Program-made: the position numbers and the translations under genes | Notes under the pieces: generated by a model | Database searches by the model: none | What the model saw: only the letters and a program-made list of their open reading frames with translations | What the model was told of the DNA's origin: nothing | Assembly: GCF_001931755.2 (NCBI RefSeq) | Contig: NZ_CP015510.2 | Span: 62,001 to 126,000 of the forward strand | Source of the DNA: Wolbachia endosymbiont of Folsomia candida | GTDB taxonomy: Bacteria > Pseudomonadota > Alphaproteobacteria > Rickettsiales > Anaplasmataceae | Length of the DNA: 64,000 bases | Direction of reading: 5' to 3' | Part shown: in pieces, positions 18,176 through 27,156 of the stretch | Numbering within the stretch: the first letter of the stretch is position 1 | Layout: every line of letters starts with the position of its first letter

Positions 18176-18658
18176 ATGAATATAAGCACAATAGAAAATA
18201 CACTGCAAAATTATATAACAAAATACATTGAACAAAAATTCGCTGCACATACCTCAGGTAATAGATACGATAAGTTTTACAGAGAGCTGCTGAGTGGTAT
18301 AGAAGAGGTAGTAAAACTCACTGTAAGTGAAGCAAAACATTATGATAGTAGCTTAGAGAATATATACAACGATCTCAAATCTCATAAAAGGTTAATTCAT
18401 ACTATTGCTAAACAGAAAATATTAACGTTTTTAAATACTCATACAGTAAAAAAAGAAATTATTGCAGGATTTAATAATGAACATAGTCTCAATGAAAGCG
18501 ATGTAAAAATCCTTAAAGAAGGAAAGGATTTAGTAGATACAATAAATGACATTAACCTACTGCAGAAAAATGAAAATGGCGAAGAAGTAAATATTAGAAA
18601 AACACTTGCTCAATCAATAAAAGTGCCTTCCATAGAAAAACACAAGTCAGAAGATTGA
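18176..18658 (+). CDS. Hypothetical protein, 160 aa, all-helical
   Basis: I do not recognise this protein. It has no signal peptide or membrane span. The composition (Lys, Glu, Leu, Ile, Asn) and spacing suggest long helices, for example NYITKYIEQKFAAHTSGNRY and LKSHKRLIHTIAKQKILTFL. The ATG at 18176 opens the frame and no other start fits better. Upstream is the small minus-strand ORF; downstream lies a 694-bp gene-free region. A coding role is likely because a 160-codon frame with non-biased amino acids is unusual by chance at this AT content. Confidence 0.6.
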   Translation: MNISTIENTLQNYITKYIEQKFAAHTSGNRYDKFYRELLSGIEEVVKLTVSEAKHYDSSLENIYNDLKSHKRLIHTIAKQKILTFLNTHTVKKEIIAGFNNEHSLNESDVKILKEGKDLVDTINDINLLQKNENGEEVNIRKTLAQSIKVPSIEKHKSED

Positions 18659-19032
18659 AAATAACCTTCATGGATATTTTTTCACCACCTAAAAATAGTT
18701 GACGACATCACACAAAACCTCAAGCATAGCTAATATCCAAATTCTGGATGGTTATATACAAAGCCATCAATAATTGTGATTTGACAAGGTTATTATATCG
18801 TTTATTTTATCGGCTATTATAGCTATTACTAAAAAAACTGAGTTCTGATGCGTAGAAGAAATTTACATTGGTATACAAATAGTATATTTTATTTTATGAT
18901 TGTTTTCTATAATATGTAAACCTTTAGTCAGTATTTTTAAACTATAGGTGTTAAAAGTTACTTAATAAATTGCAATGTAGAATATAAGTAAAGGGATTTC
19001 TAAATTTTCTGATGATAAAAAAAACTTCCATA

Positions 19033-19108
19033 AAGTTTAATAGTGTCTGTTACTGCTTTTAGGTGTGAGGCTAGAGGGTTATTAGCAGTAACAGACACTA
19101 TTAAACTT
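19033..19108. repeat. 24-bp perfect inverted repeat forming a long hairpin
   Basis: The arms 19033-19056 and 19085-19108 are exact reverse complements (left arm AAGTTTAATAGTGTCTGT then TACTGC) around a 28-base spacer containing GGTGTGAGGCTAGAGGG. It lies in the 694-bp gene-free region between the 160-aa gene and coxB, about 245 bp before coxB. No T run follows, so it is not a simple terminator. It could be a small RNA, a mini-transposon or a structural element. The rest of 18659-19352 shows no ORF I trust. Confidence 0.85.
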
Positions 19109-19160
19109 ATTACAGAATTTACTTAAAGTAAATACTTATGTATAATATATTGTTATTTTC

Positions 19161-19192
19161 TTAATGTAAAATATTATAATATTTTACATTAA
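19161..19192. repeat. 32-bp perfect AT-rich palindrome
   Basis: The 32 bases are their own exact reverse complement with no loop; the left half is TTAATGTAAAATATTA. Located about 160 bp before coxB and 52 bp after the 24-bp inverted repeat. Possible roles are a dimeric-regulator site or a replication or termination structure; the sequence alone does not decide. Confidence 0.8.
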
Positions 19193-19352
19193 AATAGACT
19201 TGTGTAAATGCTTTCTTCCTCAAATTGTTATTGTCTTATTATACTTATCTAATGCTAAAAATTTATTAACCATCGCTAATCTATATTTGCATAGTAAATT
19301 TATATATACTATTATATAGCGTGTCACTTAAGTTTTATAGCAAACAAAAGAT

Positions 19353-20117
19353 ATGGTAAATTTATTTGCGCTTTTGATAATATTTTATTCAAATATTTCT
19401 ATTGCTTCTGCCCCTACTTCCTGGCAATTTGGGTTTCCTGCTCCTGCTACTGACGTAATGGAGGCTGTAGTTAAGTCCCACTCATTTATCATGATTGTGA
19501 TGACTGCAATAATGCTGTTTGTGTGGATATTACTTGCTTATATAGTGTTTCGCTTTCGTAAAAGCAAAGTAACGAGCATAAGTAAAACCTCTCATAATAT
19601 TACTTTAGAAATTGTTTGGCTTATTATACCAACTATCATTGTTGGTGTATTGGCTTTTGAAAATGCTAAATTACTTAGAATGCAGGAAAAAATCCCAAAA
19701 ATTGAGATGACGTTAAAAGCTATTGGCCATCAGTGGTACTGGAGCTATCAATATCCAGAATATCAGGGTGTGTCGTTTGATAGCTATATTAAAGGAGATG
19801 AGAATCTTACTGAAGGAGATTTGAAGTTATTTTCCGTCGATAATAATATTGTGTTGCCCATAAATACTAATGTTCGCTTACAAGTCACAGCAGGGGATGT
19901 AATACATAGCTGGGGAGTGCCTGCTTTTGGTGTAAAAATTGATGCAATACCTGGAAGATTAAATGAAGCGTGGTTTAATGTCAAAAAGCCTGGTATTTAT
20001 TACGGACAGTGCTACGAATTGTGCGGTCCAGGCCACGGGTTTATGCCAATTGTTGTTGAAGCAGTAAGCAAAGAAGATTTTAATAAATGGATTGAAAATA
20101 GAAAATTGTTAAGTTAA
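19353..20117 (+). CDS. coxB: Cytochrome c oxidase subunit II
   Basis: Subunit II accepts electrons from cytochrome c through its CuA centre and passes them to subunit I. The 254-residue protein has an N-terminal signal-like helix, two membrane helices (the first near IMTAIMLFVWILLAYIVFRF, the second near LEIVWLIIPTIIVGVLAF), the aromatic segment GHQWYWSYQYPEY, and the CuA ligand set: H in VIHSWGVPAFGVK and CYELCGPGHGFMPI with both cysteines, Glu, His and Met. ATG 19353 starts the coxB-coxA-ctaB operon, with coxA 15 bp downstream. Confidence 0.97.
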   Translation: MVNLFALLIIFYSNISIASAPTSWQFGFPAPATDVMEAVVKSHSFIMIVMTAIMLFVWILLAYIVFRFRKSKVTSISKTSHNITLEIVWLIIPTIIVGVLAFENAKLLRMQEKIPKIEMTLKAIGHQWYWSYQYPEYQGVSFDSYIKGDENLTEGDLKLFSVDNNIVLPINTNVRLQVTAGDVIHSWGVPAFGVKIDAIPGRLNEAWFNVKKPGIYYGQCYELCGPGHGFMPIVVEAVSKEDFNKWIENRKLLS

Positions 20118-20132
20118 ATTTGGAGTATATGT

Positions 20133-21683
20133 ATGAGTGATGTACCAAAAGGTATAAGACGTTGGCTATTTTCTACGAATCATAAAGACATAGGTACGCT
20201 ATATATTATTTTTTCCATATTAGCGGGAATTATTGGTGGATTATTATCTGTAATCATTCGTACTCAGCTAATGCACATCGATATACTGGGAGGTAATTAC
20301 CAATTATATAACGTAATGGTTACAGGACATGCGCTCATAATGGTGTTTTTTATGATAATGCCGGCCTTAATGGGAGGATTTGGTAATTGGTTTGTACCAC
20401 TCATGATCGGGGCACCCGATATGGCGTTTCCTCGCATGAATAATTTAAGTTTCTGGCTATTAGTAGCATCTTTTATTTTACTAGCTATTTCTGTATTCGT
20501 TGGTGAAGGCCCAGGTGTTGGCTGGACTTTATATCCTCCTTTATCACAGGTTATGTCCCACCCAAGTGCTGGAGTTGATATTGCTATATTTGCACTCCAC
20601 GTTGCAGGTATGTCATCAATTGTTGGAGCGATTAACTTTATAGTTACTATATTCAACATGCGTGCAAAAGGAATGTCATTAATGAAAATGCCTTTGTTTG
20701 TCTGGTCTGTCCTGCTCACAGCATTTATGTTGATTGTTGCGTTACCTGTACTTGCTGGCGCGATAACTATGCTTCTTACTGATCGAAATATCGGCACTGC
20801 CTTTTTTGACCCTGCAGGTGGTGGAGATCCTGTATTATTTCAACATCTATTTTGGTTTTTCGGCCATCCAGAAGTGTACGTCATCATTTTTCCTGCATTT
20901 GGTATTATAAGCCAGGTGGTATCAACTTTTTCTCATAAGCCAGTGTTTGGCTACACGGGGATGGTTTATGCAATGATAGGTATAGCTGCATTTGGCTTTA
21001 TGGTTTGGGCTCATCATATGTTCACTGTTGGGCTTAGCGCTGATGCTGCTATATTTTTTAGCACTACTACGATTTTTATCGGTGTTATAACAGGTGTGAA
21101 AGTCTTTAGTTGGATTGCAACTATGTGGGGTGGAGCAATTGAGTTTAAAACTCCTATGTTATTTGCACTAGGGTTTATTTTTATGTTTGTAGGTGGTGGC
21201 GTCACCGGAATCGTTCTCTCTCATGGTGGAATAGATAAGCTTTTGCACGATACATATTACGTTGTGGCTCACTTTCACTATGTCATGTCACTAGCAACTT
21301 TATTTGGAGCTTTTGCTGGATTTTATTATTGGATTGGTAAAATGTCAGGTAGGCAATATAATGAGTGCCTGGGCAAAATACATTTTTGGCTCACTTTTAT
21401 TAGTACCAATGTCACTTTTTTACCTCAACATTTCTTAGGATTAGCTGGCATGCCAAGACGTATACCAGATTACCCTGATGCATTTATTCCTTGGAATTAT
21501 GTATCTTCAATCGGTGCGTATATGTCCTTCTTCTCAGTGATGTTTTTTGTATTTGTAGTAGCTCATCTTTTCATTAGAGGTAAAAAAGCTGAAGATAACC
21601 CTTGGGGAAGCGACACTTTGGAATGGACAGTATCTTCGCCACCACCTTTTCATACTTTTGAAAAACCGCCGGTTATAAAATAA
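20133..21683 (+). CDS. coxA: Cytochrome c oxidase subunit I
   Basis: Subunit I holds heme a and the heme a3/CuB site where oxygen is reduced and protons are pumped. The 516-residue protein has twelve predicted membrane helices. The metal ligands are visible: His in [16 protein letters not shown], the CuB His with the cross-linked Tyr in [17 protein letters not shown], the CuB pair in [10 protein letters not shown], and the heme ligands in [11 protein letters not shown]. The N-terminal [16 protein letters not shown] is typical of aa3 oxidases. It lies 15 bp after coxB and 1 bp before ctaB. Subunit III is not in this window. Confidence 0.98.
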   Translation: MSDVPKGIRRWLFSTNHKDIGTLYIIFSILAGIIGGLLSVIIRTQLMHIDILGGNYQLYNVMVTGHALIMVFFMIMPALMGGFGNWFVPLMIGAPDMAFPRMNNLSFWLLVASFILLAISVFVGEGPGVGWTLYPPLSQVMSHPSAGVDIAIFALHVAGMSSIVGAINFIVTIFNMRAKGMSLMKMPLFVWSVLLTAFMLIVALPVLAGAITMLLTDRNIGTAFFDPAGGGDPVLFQHLFWFFGHPEVYVIIFPAFGIISQVVSTFSHKPVFGYTGMVYAMIGIAAFGFMVWAHHMFTVGLSADAAIFFSTTTIFIGVITGVKVFSWIATMWGGAIEFKTPMLFALGFIFMFVGGGVTGIVLSHGGIDKLLHDTYYVVAHFHYVMSLATLFGAFAGFYYWIGKMSGRQYNECLGKIHFWLTFISTNVTFLPQHFLGLAGMPRRIPDYPDAFIPWNYVSSIGAYMSFFSVMFFVFVVAHLFIRGKKAEDNPWGSDTLEWTVSSPPPFHTFEKPPVIK

Positions 21684-21684
21684 G

Positions 21685-22572
21685 ATGTATACGAGTATTT
21701 TGTTAAACAGTGAATCAACGATACTGGATTTTTGGCAGCTCCTCAAACCAAGGATAATGTACCTTGTGGTATTCACCGGAGTTGCTGGTATGGTAGCAGC
21801 ACCTGGTAGTATGCACCCCTTTCTTGCATTAATATCTCTTATATGCATTGCTCTTGGTTCAGGCTCTGCAGGCGCTATAAACATGTGGTATGATAGGGAT
21901 ATAGACATGTTGATGGAAAGGACAAAAAAACGTCCTATACCGTCAGGCAGAATTCTTGCAGAAAATGCACTTGAGTTTGGTATAACTCTTGGAATACTGT
22001 CAGTATTCATCATGGCAATGGCAGTAAACTATGTTTCTGCTGCTTTACTTGCGATCAGTATATTATTTTACGTTTTTATATATACAATTTGGCTCAAAAG
22101 ACGCACTCCACAAAATATTGTTATCGGTGGCGCAGCAGGCGCTTTTCCTCCAATGATTGGCTGGGCATCTGTTACAAACTCAATCAGTTGGGAAAGTTTC
22201 ATTTTATTCTTGATAATTTTTATGTGGACTCCTCCACACTTTTGGGCACTTTCTTTAAATAGATCTGAAGATTATGCAAAAGCATCAATTCCGATGTTCA
22301 ATATTGTTTATGGTCCAGAAAAAACAAGAAAGTATATATTAATTTATAGCATACTGCTGGTGCTAACTAGCTTACTTCCAGCTCTATTTTTGAAAAAACA
22401 TTTGCTCTACCTGATTATAGCAGCTTTTACAGGTTGTATTTTCATTTGGTATGCTACATCTATTCTGAGATATAAGACTCATAGCTCACAAAAGAAAATG
22501 TTCTCTTATTCAATTTCTTATCTATTTTCTTTATTTGCTAGTATTATTTTTTGTTCTATTGATTTATTTTAG
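21685..22572 (+). CDS. ctaB: Protoheme IX farnesyltransferase (heme O synthase)
   Basis: This UbiA-type inner-membrane prenyltransferase turns heme B into heme O, the precursor of the heme a used by CoxA. The 295-residue protein has about nine hydrophobic helices. It carries both aspartate-rich motifs: [20 protein letters not shown] near residue 70-89 and the later [15 protein letters not shown], plus PPHFWALS. It starts one base after the coxA stop, so it is translationally coupled to the oxidase genes, which supports its role in oxidase assembly. Confidence 0.96.
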   Translation: MYTSILLNSESTILDFWQLLKPRIMYLVVFTGVAGMVAAPGSMHPFLALISLICIALGSGSAGAINMWYDRDIDMLMERTKKRPIPSGRILAENALEFGITLGILSVFIMAMAVNYVSAALLAISILFYVFIYTIWLKRRTPQNIVIGGAAGAFPPMIGWASVTNSISWESFILFLIIFMWTPPHFWALSLNRSEDYAKASIPMFNIVYGPEKTRKYILIYSILLVLTSLLPALFLKKHLLYLIIAAFTGCIFIWYATSILRYKTHSSQKKMFSYSISYLFSLFASIIFCSIDLF

Positions 22573-22574
22573 TT

Positions 22575-22682
22575 ATGAAAAAGCAACAGAAAAATAAAAA
22601 CTATTTTTTACTTTTCCTTTTAATAATGCTCGTTGTTGCACTTTTTTTTGTTTCTATAATAAAATTTAAAAGTGCAGCTTAA
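22575..22682 (+). CDS. Small single-span membrane ORF (35 aa) at the end of the oxidase operon
   Basis: An ATG two bases after the ctaB stop opens a 35-codon frame. It encodes a basic N-terminus (KKQQKNKNY), one strongly hydrophobic helix (FLLFLLIMLVVALFFVSII) and a short basic tail. The tight coupling to ctaB and the charge pattern suggest a real small inner-membrane protein. Alphaproteobacterial oxidase operons often carry a short CoxF-type protein at this place; I cannot show homology from motifs alone. Confidence 0.5.
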   Translation: MKKQQKNKNYFLLFLLIMLVVALFFVSIIKFKSAA

Positions 22683-22852
22683 ACCAGATTTAAGATATGT
22701 AAGCTTAACAAACTTGTAAGGCTTATTGTCATGCAAATAGCTTGGCACAGAACTGTAAGAACATCTCTTAAGGCGATAGGGTTGGTGCTAACTGGTCTCA
22801 TTCCAATATCCTCATCCTGTCATCCCAGTGCGTGACACTTGTATCTTTATGA

Positions 22853-23013
22853 TGTGAGGCATTAGAGCTAAAATACCTCACAGGGAGGGTGAAGCCGACT
22901 TGACACTAACGCCAATAAGGCCGAATTCCAGATTTTGCTCCCCTCCCATAGAGTTAAAAGACTGAACAGTATCTTTGGAATTATATCCCGTATTACAAGG
23001 TTAGTCTAAACTC
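22853..23013 (+). ncRNA. Predicted IS110 bridge RNA with target- and donor-binding loops
   Basis: The left non-coding end folds into three parts. Hairpin 1 is TGTGAGG (22853-22859) with CCTCACA (22876-22882). The target loop is closed by GGGAGGG (22883-22889) and CCCTCCC (22941-22947). It holds TGACACT (22901-22907), identical to the left target plus core at 22833-22839; a small GCC-AATAA-GGC hairpin; and ATTCCAG (22925-22931), complementary to CTGGAAT, and to the actual right target CTGGGAT with one G-U pair. The donor loop is closed by GAGTT/AACTC and AGACT/AGTCT. It holds ACAGTATCT (22966-22974), identical to the right element end 24030-24038, and TACAAG (22994-22999), complementary to CTTGTA at the left end 22838-22843. 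This matches the architecture known for IS621-type bridge RNAs. Confidence 0.78.
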
Positions 23014-23044
23014 TCAGTTTATTTATAGTCTTGGAGGTAATTTT

Positions 23045-24012
23045 ATGCAAGTAAATGCTATTTTGGGTGTGGATATTTCAAAAAAGAAATTTGATGTTTG
23101 TTTGCTGATGGACAATAAAAAACGACACAAAGTCTTTCAAAATAATCAGGATGGCTTTGCAAAGCTTGTGGTTTGGTGCAATGGCCATGGAGCAAATCTT
23201 ATTCATCTGTGTCTTGAGGCAACTAGCTGGTATGGGGAAGATTTGGCTACTTTTATGCACGATTTAGGGCATAATGTTAGTATAGTAAACCCGGCTCAAA
23301 TCAAGGCTTTTGGCAAAAGTGAGCTGCTCAGAAATAAAACAGATAAATCAGATGCAGCTATGATAGCTAGATTTTGTATTGCGAATAAACCTGCTCTTTG
23401 GAAACCAATTGCACCTGAAATGAGGCATTTAAGAGATCTTTACCGTTGTATGCAATCGCTAAAAAATGATAAATTGCAACAGATGAACCGCTTGGAAAAT
23501 GAAAATATGCATTCCAGCTGCAAAGAAGCTATATCTAAGGTAATTTTGGCAATAGAGGAGCAAATTATTGTTCTCGAAACAGAAATTAATGAGCATATAA
23601 ATCACTACCACATCTAAAAAATATGGTAGAAAACCTCAAGACTATAAAAGGTATAGGACATCTTACTGCTGTTGCTGTTATTGCAGAAATGCCAGCGGCT
23701 GATAATTTTGATAATGCTAAGCAATTTACAGCTTTTGCTGGCCTAAATCCAGGACATTATGAATCTGGATCGTCTGTAAGTAAGAGAAGTTGCATATGTA
23801 AAATAGGATCTGAGCGCGTCCGAAAAGCCCTTTATATGCCAGCTATAGTAGTCAAAAACCATAATAATCATTTTCAAAAATTTTGTCAGCGTCTAGCAAG
23901 TAAAGGTAAATGCCCAAAAGTCATAGTCCTTGCGTTAATGAGAAAATTAATGCATGTCTTTTTTGGTATTCTTAAAAACAATCAACCATTTAATTGTAAT
24001 TTAGTTGGATAA
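23045..24012 (+). pseudogene. IS110-family transposase, frameshifted
   Basis: The gene is split into two frames: 23045-23617 (190 codons) and 23623-24012 (129 codons). The first part is the RuvC-like DEDD domain: D in ILGVDISKKKFDVC, E in CLEATSWYGED, and the D pair in NKTDKSDAAMIARF. The second part is the Tnp C-terminal domain with KTIKGIGHLTAVAVIAEMP and FAGLNPGHYESGSSVSKRS, containing the serine-rich catalytic segment. Together about 320 residues, normal for the family. The break lies at about 23600-23620, near a run of six A. IS110 transposases are not known to use programmed frameshifting, so this copy is probably inactive. Confidence 0.88.
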
Positions 24013-24055
24013 TTTGTTTGACATGAAAGACAGTATCTGGGATCTATCTTTTTTT

Positions 24056-24086
24056 CCTGGATCCCAGTGTCACGCACTGGGATGAC
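24056..24086. repeat. Palindromic repeat
   Basis: CCTGGATCCCAGTGTCACG continues into CACTGGGATGACG, a near-complete inverted repeat of the dispersed family. It directly follows the IS110 element, so the element sits between two repeat copies. Another half repeat starts at about 24148 and is split by IS4 copy 2. Confidence 0.8.
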
Positions 24087-24977
24087 GAAAAAAGGGAAAG
24101 TTTTATTAATAATTTCAAATCTTTGCGTAGCGATGCAACAAAGCCCTGTCATCCCAGTGCGTGACACACAAGTGTACGAACGTTTGTTATGGAAAGTGAA
24201 AAAGGTAATAATCGTAGACTTTTTCTGGGTTTCCACCACAATATTCAATGACAGGTTTTAGGATTTCAAGCCTGAGTTCATTCATAAAAGCTCTCCTTGC
24301 AAACTTATAACTCTTGATTTCGCTGCGTTTTCTGTATTCTGTTAATAAAACCGAAGCAATAAGAATCATGTATAGTGTGACCAAAATTGTGTTTTTGCTA
24401 TGTCCAAGAAAATGCTTCGTGTTGAGCTCCTGCTTGATAAATTTGAAGAAAACTTCTATTGACCAGCGCCTTTTGTAAAGAGCGCAGACTTCTTCAGCAG
24501 ACATTTCATAAATATTAGTCAAAAATGTGAGAACTTCGCCATTCTGTCGATTTTGCGCTTTAATTAGCCTGATTTCAAACGACAAAAATCTTGAACCTTT
24601 TTGCCCCAGCCTGACTACTACATCTTCCATTAGCTCAAGCGTTCCAGTCTGCATGCCTGCAACTTTTCCGTGGATACGCACAATTTGATAACGAATATTA
24701 TCGTTGCCACGTGTGATAAAATGTATGCCTTTATCTATAAACTCCTCGAAAGTTGCACGTTTTTGCAGTCCTCGATCAAATATGCAAATCGACTCTTGAC
24801 CGTGATTTAAAATCATTTCCCGGAACGATGTGCTGTCAGAGGAGCCCTTGGCTTGAGTATACAAGTTCAGCAACTTTGCAAACCTGCCGTCAGTGGCAAC
24901 GGTGCACTTTACCATATTCTTTGCACCACCACGCCATGGTATTGCAGATTGCAGTAATTTGCTCGATAACTGCAGGG

Positions 24978-26513
24978 CTTACTTTTACCCATAACTTTGA
25001 GAAGTTATTATGTGAAGCATAACCATGCTCTCTCTAAGATTTTCATAGCCTCGCCATAGAGTCATACTTCCTGGTAAATTATCACCTTTTCTATTCATAA
25101 ACCCACCTAATTTTCCTAACCAAATAATAGCTTGTTTTATGTTTGGAGGTTCTTCGGGCAATGTGGCCACTTGATGCTCACGTATGTAAAGAGCTTTCCA
25201 CTCTTCATTGCTTAGAACCTTAGTGCAAGCCTCCATAGGATGCGATAAAGCCACTTTTGTTAAATATAAAATTTTAAATGTAATAATGCTCTTTATAGCA
25301 ATTAATTTCTGTAGCCTTTCCTTTGTAGTTAAACGAGAGCTTTCTATTTTACATCCTGATTTTAAAATTCTAAAGTATTCTTCAATTTTCCATCGTAGCT
25401 TATACCAATTTATCCTTTCTATGGCATCTAAAGTGCTATTAACTGGTACATTAGTTAACAAAGTCCAATCGATAGCTTCAACTCCTTTAGGAGGATCCAT
25501 TTCCTTTGCGCTTACCACATATACAGCGACTTTATCACTTATTTTATGTGCTGTATCTTTTGACCCATAAATGTAAGGCGCTCTGATAGGTATATAGCCT
25601 TTCATATATTTTACTTCAATATTTGCTTTTCTTGACTTCTGGTGCCCGTTTTTAGCAACTTCCAAGACGATTTTCTCTTTTACCGGAAGTTGAGCTATGC
25701 GTGTTTGCAAATCTGTTTTTCCCTCTTCAGTACAGATAAATTTTCTATTAGCTCGGTTACGGATTACATAAAAACTACCCAATGATTCAGCTATCCATAA
25801 AAATTTGAAGATATCTGCTTCCCTATCACCAAGAGTGACAAGTTGTACATCTTTGGAAACGTTATTTATGGTTTCTTTTAGTGCTGCTATCCACTTATAA
25901 CTTTCTTTCTCCTCTATAGAAGTACGGTATTTCCTATTTGCTTTTTCTTTTGCTGTTTCTTCTTTTCTAGCGGGACGCGCCCAGCACTGTTGAGAAGATA
26001 AACCTAAAGGTAATCCTTCTTTACTGACCATTAAGGCACTATGCAGCAGCAAACCCTTTTTATGCTTTGTATAAGCTTTAGAAATACTGCCTAGCCCTTT
26101 GGTATTTATATGAGAGTCAAAATCCAAATAACTAGTATCTTGGATTGAAAATATAAGCTTATTTCCTTTTATCCTTTCCGCTGTTTCTTTATGATGAGAA
26201 GAATAAATTTTCTCGGCCTCAAGCTTTTCATTACTAAACAACCTGTACGCGCCCTTAGCTTCTTTCCATCCACCACAACTTTGATTAATTGATCCAGATG
26301 CCTTACGCTCTATAAGATAACTTGTTGTAATAAGCCTCTTATTAAGCCTTATATCTCCCAGATTAACATGTCTCAACTCTCTTTCTAGCCATTTGTCCCC
26401 TAAGCTATCAGTATATTGCGTATTTGTATTTACTCCGTACATTTTTAAACCCTTTATCAAATATATGAATTTGCTATTTTACTAGCTTTTTTATATTTGT
26501 GGGTAAAAGTAAG
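24978..26513 (-). mobile_element. Tn5-like (IS4 superfamily) insertion sequence, intact copy (1536 bp)
   Basis: The ends are the 14-bp inverted repeat CTTACTTTTACCCA. The 8-bp direct repeat CTGCAGGG (24970-24977 and 26514-26521) is the target duplication inside the IS4 transposase gene. A second copy with the same ends lies at 38890-41309 and is also 1536 bp after removal of its own insert. Confidence 0.9.
24985..26460 (-). CDS. Tn5-like transposase
   Basis: This 491-residue DDE transposase resembles the Tn5/IS50 group. It has an N-terminal DNA-binding region (WLERELRHVNLGDIRLNKRL, then GSINQSCGGWKEAKGAYRLF). The catalytic aspartates lie in FSIQDTSYLDFDSH and LGDREADIFKF, and the Y-x2-R-x3-E-x6-K signature lies in YKLRWKIEEYFRILKSG. 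A C-terminal dimerization region follows. The frame is open throughout and reaches to 7 bp from the left end. The start could be ATG 26460 or the in-frame ATG at 26442. This copy could be the active source of the element. Confidence 0.9.
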   Translation of the reverse strand: MIKGLKMYGVNTNTQYTDSLGDKWLERELRHVNLGDIRLNKRLITTSYLIERKASGSINQSCGGWKEAKGAYRLFSNEKLEAEKIYSSHHKETAERIKGNKLIFSIQDTSYLDFDSHINTKGLGSISKAYTKHKKGLLLHSALMVSKEGLPLGLSSQQCWARPARKEETAKEKANRKYRTSIEEKESYKWIAALKETINNVSKDVQLVTLGDREADIFKFLWIAESLGSFYVIRNRANRKFICTEEGKTDLQTRIAQLPVKEKIVLEVAKNGHQKSRKANIEVKYMKGYIPIRAPYIYGSKDTAHKISDKVAVYVVSAKEMDPPKGVEAIDWTLLTNVPVNSTLDAIERINWYKLRWKIEEYFRILKSGCKIESSRLTTKERLQKLIAIKSIITFKILYLTKVALSHPMEACTKVLSNEEWKALYIREHQVATLPEEPPNIKQAIIWLGKLGGFMNRKGDNLPGSMTLWRGYENLRESMVMLHIITSQSYG

Positions 26514-26924
26514 CTGCAGGGTTGTGGAATCTATAATTAATAGCTTTTCTTGGTCTTTTTGGTTACAAAAACTTTGTAAAACGAACGAAAAAATTCTTTC
26601 GAAGTACTTAATTGGTATCGTTTTTAAGCGGCTTGCCACCGATGAATGGCGCGTATTCAGGCAAAACATCCGACGATAATTTTCCTCGATAGTCCGCAAG
26701 CTCAGCTCGTTTTTCTCCAATATGCTGTACAGCAGTAAATTAAATATATTTTCTCCCGTAAGTTTGCCCACTTTGTAATCAACGCCAACCGCTTTGCCTA
26801 TTTCATCTAACACTGCTTTCGGCAATTTTGATATTATTTCTTTGTAATAAAACACACTTCACACCCTAATTTTTTTCCTATCTTATCGCTAAATTAGACG
26901 TTCGTACAGTTGTGTGCGTGACAC

Positions 26925-27156
26925 TGGGATCTAACAAGCGAAGGTTGCATATAACACGTTGTTGGCATTGAAAATATATAAATAGATTCTAGCTTCACGC
27001 GCTAGAATGACAAAGGCGTGTAGTATTTTTGAGCTATGCAACAAAGCCTGCGTGACACTTGGATCTATACTTTTTTCCTGGATCCCAGTGTCTAGGCACT
27101 GGGATGACAGAGTTTCGAAAGAAGCCTTTTGTTGAGGCTGATATAGATGTAGTAAA
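26925..27156. repeat. Intergenic stretch with two palindromic repeats
   Basis: Between the IS4 copy and recJ lie a degenerate palindrome (AGATTCTAGCTTCACG then CGCTAGAATGAC, about 26984-27011) and a good copy at 27077-27110 (CCTGGATCCCAGTGTCTAGG then CACTGGGATGACAG). The motif GTGACACTTGGATCTATAC just before the second copy resembles the flanks of the IS110 insertion. No gene is seen. Confidence 0.7.

Larger units (their letters stand above)
22840..24038 (+). mobile_element. IS110-family insertion sequence inside a palindromic repeat
   Basis: The element is bounded by a CT dinucleotide on each side (22838-22839 and 24037-24038). Joining the flanks across one CT gives GTGACA-CT-GGGATC, exactly the dispersed palindromic repeat seen elsewhere (for example where GCGTGACACTGGGATC follows the IS4 copies). 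There are no inverted-repeat ends and no long target duplication, as expected for IS110-type recombination with a 2-bp core. It contains about 205 bp of non-coding left end, a frameshifted transposase, and a short 26-bp right end. Confidence 0.85.
24187..26855 (-). pseudogene. IS4-family transposase, split by insertion
   Basis: The N-terminal 116 residues (26855 down to about 26514, ending STTLQL) and the C-terminal part (24970 down to 24187, from KLLQSAIPWRGGAKN) match copy 1 residue for residue where I compared them. Between them lies the Tn5-like IS at 24978-26513. The first catalytic aspartate is separated from the other two, so no active enzyme can be made from this copy. Confidence 0.92.
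24168..26913 (-). mobile_element. IS4-family insertion sequence, copy 2, interrupted by a Tn5-like IS
   Basis: It has the same ends as the copy at 13661-14862, the same flanking 11-bp direct repeat GTGCGTGACAC (24157-24167 and 26914-26924), and the same palindromic-repeat target. Subtracting the 1536-bp inserted IS and its 8-bp target duplication leaves exactly 1202 bp, the length of copy 1. The near-identity of the two copies suggests recent movement. Confidence 0.9.

Noticed and set aside
18781..18820. Promoter with TTGACA at 18781 in the gap before coxB
   Set aside because: No well-spaced -10 box follows, and it lies over 500 bp from coxB with no gene directly downstream.
23600..23625. 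Programmed frameshifting in the IS110 transposase
   Set aside because: This is not known in the IS110 family, and no slippery heptamer with a downstream structure is clear; a disabling indel is simpler.
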